A DNA stretch of 64,000 nt from Amphiura filiformis (taxonomy: Eukaryota > Echinodermata > Ophiuroidea > Amphilepidida > Amphiuridae). The translations under genes were made by a program, and so were the position numbers. Positions 61,695 to 64,000 of this stretch are shown piece by piece. The notes beneath the pieces are model-generated. The model made no database searches. It saw only the letters and a list, made by a program, of their open reading frames with translations, and was not told the origin of the DNA. The stretch's first letter is position 1. Every line of letters begins with the position of its first letter. The DNA lies in the NCBI RefSeq assembly GCF_039555335.1, contig NC_092646.1, positions 23,562,893 to 23,626,892 of the forward strand, written 5' to 3'.

Positions 61695-62240
61695 AAATGG
61701 GTTATTCCATTTAAAATCCACACACCCTCTCCAGTTACACCTTATGCCTAATTCAGCTGGAAATATTGCTAATTTTATATGGAAATTCCCGTTGAAATGT
61801 ATAAAATCCAGTTGAACTTTACACTTTATTTAGCCTCAAATTAATCAATTTTGTTTGGAACTTTCCAAAATCTTCTACACCTTTCATGGATAAAAATGGT
61901 TGGATCCTGAATTGGGCTAATCAATTGAAAGTCCCCACTCCCCCTGTGGAAGATTTTGGAAATATTGTTCACAGGGGCGTATGTATTTCAAATGGAATTA
62001 GCACATTAACCATGCTTTATTTGAAACTCATGCTCCCTCTGGGAAGATTCTTTCTCAGCGGGTGAAAGTCAAATGGAGCTGCCTAATGTGTTCATTTCAT
62101 TTGAAATTCATACTCTCCCTGTAGAAGATATTTTCAAAATAGGTGTAGTGTGGATTTTAAATGGAATAGCACATTATTTATTTGGTTGGAATTCGAGAGT
62201 CTTCATCAGTGGGGGTGTGTGTTTCAAATAGATTATCCCG
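61695..62240. mobile_element. TTCCATTT-family cluster
   Basis: TTCCATTTAAAATCCACACAC at 61708, CCCCTGTGGAAGATTTTGG at 61942, CATTTGAAATTCATACTC at 62098 and GTGTGGATTTTAAATGGAATAG at 62150, in alternating orientations. Looks like two or three overlapping copies. Confidence 0.7.
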
Positions 62241-62244
62241 ATGT

Positions 62245-63145
62245 CAATGCTATTCATCTTTGCCTAATTTGGCTTGGTAACATTTAAAAACGGGGTTCAT
62301 TGACATATATTTTGAAATCTCAACCACGGCCCAACGGGTGCACAAATTATTTATAGAAATTACTTAGAATTTTAACCAAAATTGTATCAATGTTCAACTT
62401 CAAATCGGTTTTTCTTTACACTAAAACACTAGCGATATGAAAAGACATTTCTTTCGCTTATTCAAATTAAACGTGAAATATGCGTTTTCAATAAATTAAT
62501 TGAACACATTAAAATGGTGGGTTTTAGAAATGTCATTGTCATTGTTTTCTGTATTATATTTTTGTTTATTTCAATTCAGTATGTGCCTATCGTTTATTGA
62601 CAAACAAGCACACTTTCAGCAATCATTTATTTTTCTAAAGTTCGACCATTTAATCATCTCATATGGGATGATAAATTTGAAAACGATAATATATGTTTTC
62701 TGTGTGGTATATTTGTTTGTTTATTTCAATTTTATACGTATGAATTTTTAGCATGTAGCAACATTTCACTCTCCATTTGATGTTATATCACACTTTTCTT
62801 TTGTCGTCTACGATGCGGTAATATTTTTACAAGATATAAATAAAGAAACCATCAAAAAAACTCTTGGATATTTACAAAATTGCAACAAAAAGTATTGAAA
62901 CAATGATCTTACCTCAATTAAATCGTATCTTTAATTAAATCACAGATGATTAAATCCAGGTAAAATCTGCTGACGGTCGTATCTGTGTAATTCCCTTAAT
63001 GGATGCGACGGGCGTCGGTAGCAATAATTCCAGATGAAAGATGCTTTGGTAATAAAAGGCCAATTCACCAAAGTGACAACTGGGCGTGGCAGTCATGATG
63101 CCGACAGGGAAAGGAACTTCTCTATTTGATACAAAATCTAAAAAC
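62245..63145. other. non-coding stretch, nothing recognised
   Basis: AT-rich with no recognised element. An 83-codon hydrophobic open frame (62500-62751) has no family feature and is not called. Confidence 0.5.
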
Positions 63146-63147
63146 TA

Positions 63148-63484
63148 CACTGTAAAAACAGTGTTTAGACTTTAAACACTTGTGTTAACATTTGCATCAC
63201 GTTTCTTGATCGGCTCGGTCACCCACCTTTGCACAGTATTTTTGTGTGAGAGCACACAGTTGCGGCACCGTAGTTTTTTCGGGGGGGCATTGGGGGAAAG
63301 TGAATTTCAGGGGGAGCAAAATCGAAAAATGTTGCGCAAAATTGCCGCAAAATGTGGAAATTTACGTAATTTTGGGGGATTTACCTCAAAAGTGGGGGGG
63401 GGGGCAAACTGGGGGTGGGGGAAAGAAAAATATTGGGGGCTTAGTGTTTAAAAATGTTTAAAGTTTAAATACTTTTTTACAGTG
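63148..63484. mobile_element. CACTGTAAAAA-ended element with GGGGGAAAGTGAATTTC core
   Basis: Starts CACTGTAAAAACAGTGTTTAG and ends TACTTTTTTACAGTG. The second-layer TTTAAACACT and TGTTTAAAGTTTAAA are also inverted. The core matches the MITE at 21119-21309 (GGGGAAAGTGAATTTCAGGG, TTGCGCAA, ACGTAATTTTGGG). Confidence 0.75.
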
Positions 63485-63713
63485 CATCACAACACCAACG
63501 AAACCAAAGGATTGTCAATCATTATACCGTAAACGTTCGCCTAATAGCGCTATAGAGTTCATGGAAATGAGAGAGCGCCATCCCTGTAAAAGCCGACTAT
63601 TATCGCTGATCATTAAGGGCACGTGTAGTTAAAGGGTGAAACCTATCGACACATATTATGAACAAGATCGAACAAACGTGTTCATTATAATGCGGTAATC
63701 ATTCACCTGATAT

Positions 63714-63800
63714 GTTGTGGCCCAGTGAGCAGAGCATTAGACTATAGTGCGAGGATAAAGAGAACTGGTGGTGAAGATTGATGGTTCGAATCTCATGCAA
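63714..63800 (+). mobile_element. tRNA-derived SINE head
   Basis: GGCCCAGTGAGCAGAGCATTAG (A-box region) and ATGGTTCGAATCTC (B box), followed by an AT-rich tail. A partial SINE near the window edge. Confidence 0.55.
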
Positions 63801-64000
63801 TAATATCTGACAGATTATGATATCTGTCAGTGTTTTTTTTTCTGATTTGAGGAAATTTTGTTCTCTATTTTCTTGATTTTATCTTTAACATTGTATATAT
63901 AATTTTATAATTTTATCTTGTACAGCCTGTCTCAAAAAAAATTGTGCAAGTGAAAAGCGCCCTCTCTGGTAATTAGAAAATACTGTTGTGAAATAATGCT

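Overview
This is a eukaryotic, animal nuclear window: AT-rich, intron-containing and dominated by repeats. Clean GT-AG exons, tRNA-derived SINE-like heads, many small hairpin transposons, a very common AGGCCTA palindrome and reeler-domain secreted proteins suggest a marine invertebrate deuterostome, most likely an echinoderm or hemichordate. That placement is an inference. There is no operon structure, CRISPR array or prokaryotic signal.

Two gene families are readable. (1) Three plus-strand C2H2 zinc-finger genes at 4.5-6.2 kb (ZF1, 18 fingers), 13.9-14.9 kb (ZF2, 10 fingers) and 30.2-31.4 kb (ZF3, 12 fingers), plus decayed finger arrays at 6.2-6.95, 14.93-15.03 and 16.25-16.95 kb. Each coding exon starts four bases after a 3' splice site. 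ZF2 and ZF3 share a duplicated upstream block (about 10.37-12.39 and 25.55-27.40 kb) that ends in a splice donor and probably carries the promoter and a non-coding first exon. (2) Two minus-strand reeler-domain genes reconstructed here exon by exon: reeler-1 (four coding exons, 34.6 to 23.3 kb, 205 aa, secreted) and reeler-2 (five coding exons, 57.8 to 47.6 kb, 215 aa, with a hydrophobic C-terminus that looks like a GPI signal or membrane anchor). They share exon phases and are tandem paralogs. ZF3 lies antisense inside intron 2 of reeler-1.

Most of the rest is non-autonomous mobile DNA. Several families have target-site duplications readable by eye: a CACTA-ended ~200-bp MITE (six copies, 3-bp TSDs), elements bounded by CCCGGGGG with 8-bp TSDs, TTAA-flanked palindromes, and hAT-like MITEs. 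The two paralogous ZF upstream blocks serve as natural empty sites for three different insertions. Larger structures are a 4.2-kb foldback in reeler-2 intron 4, an inverted copy of reeler-2 exon 1 inside intron 2 of the same gene, a ~45-bp minisatellite of about 26 units in intron 3, and a 5' fragment of a non-LTR retrotransposon at 27.6-27.96 kb.

The most unusual coding signal is in the zinc-finger family: essentially every repeat finger has Lys where C2H2 fingers have the core Leu, and the linker is TKEKP instead of TGEKP.
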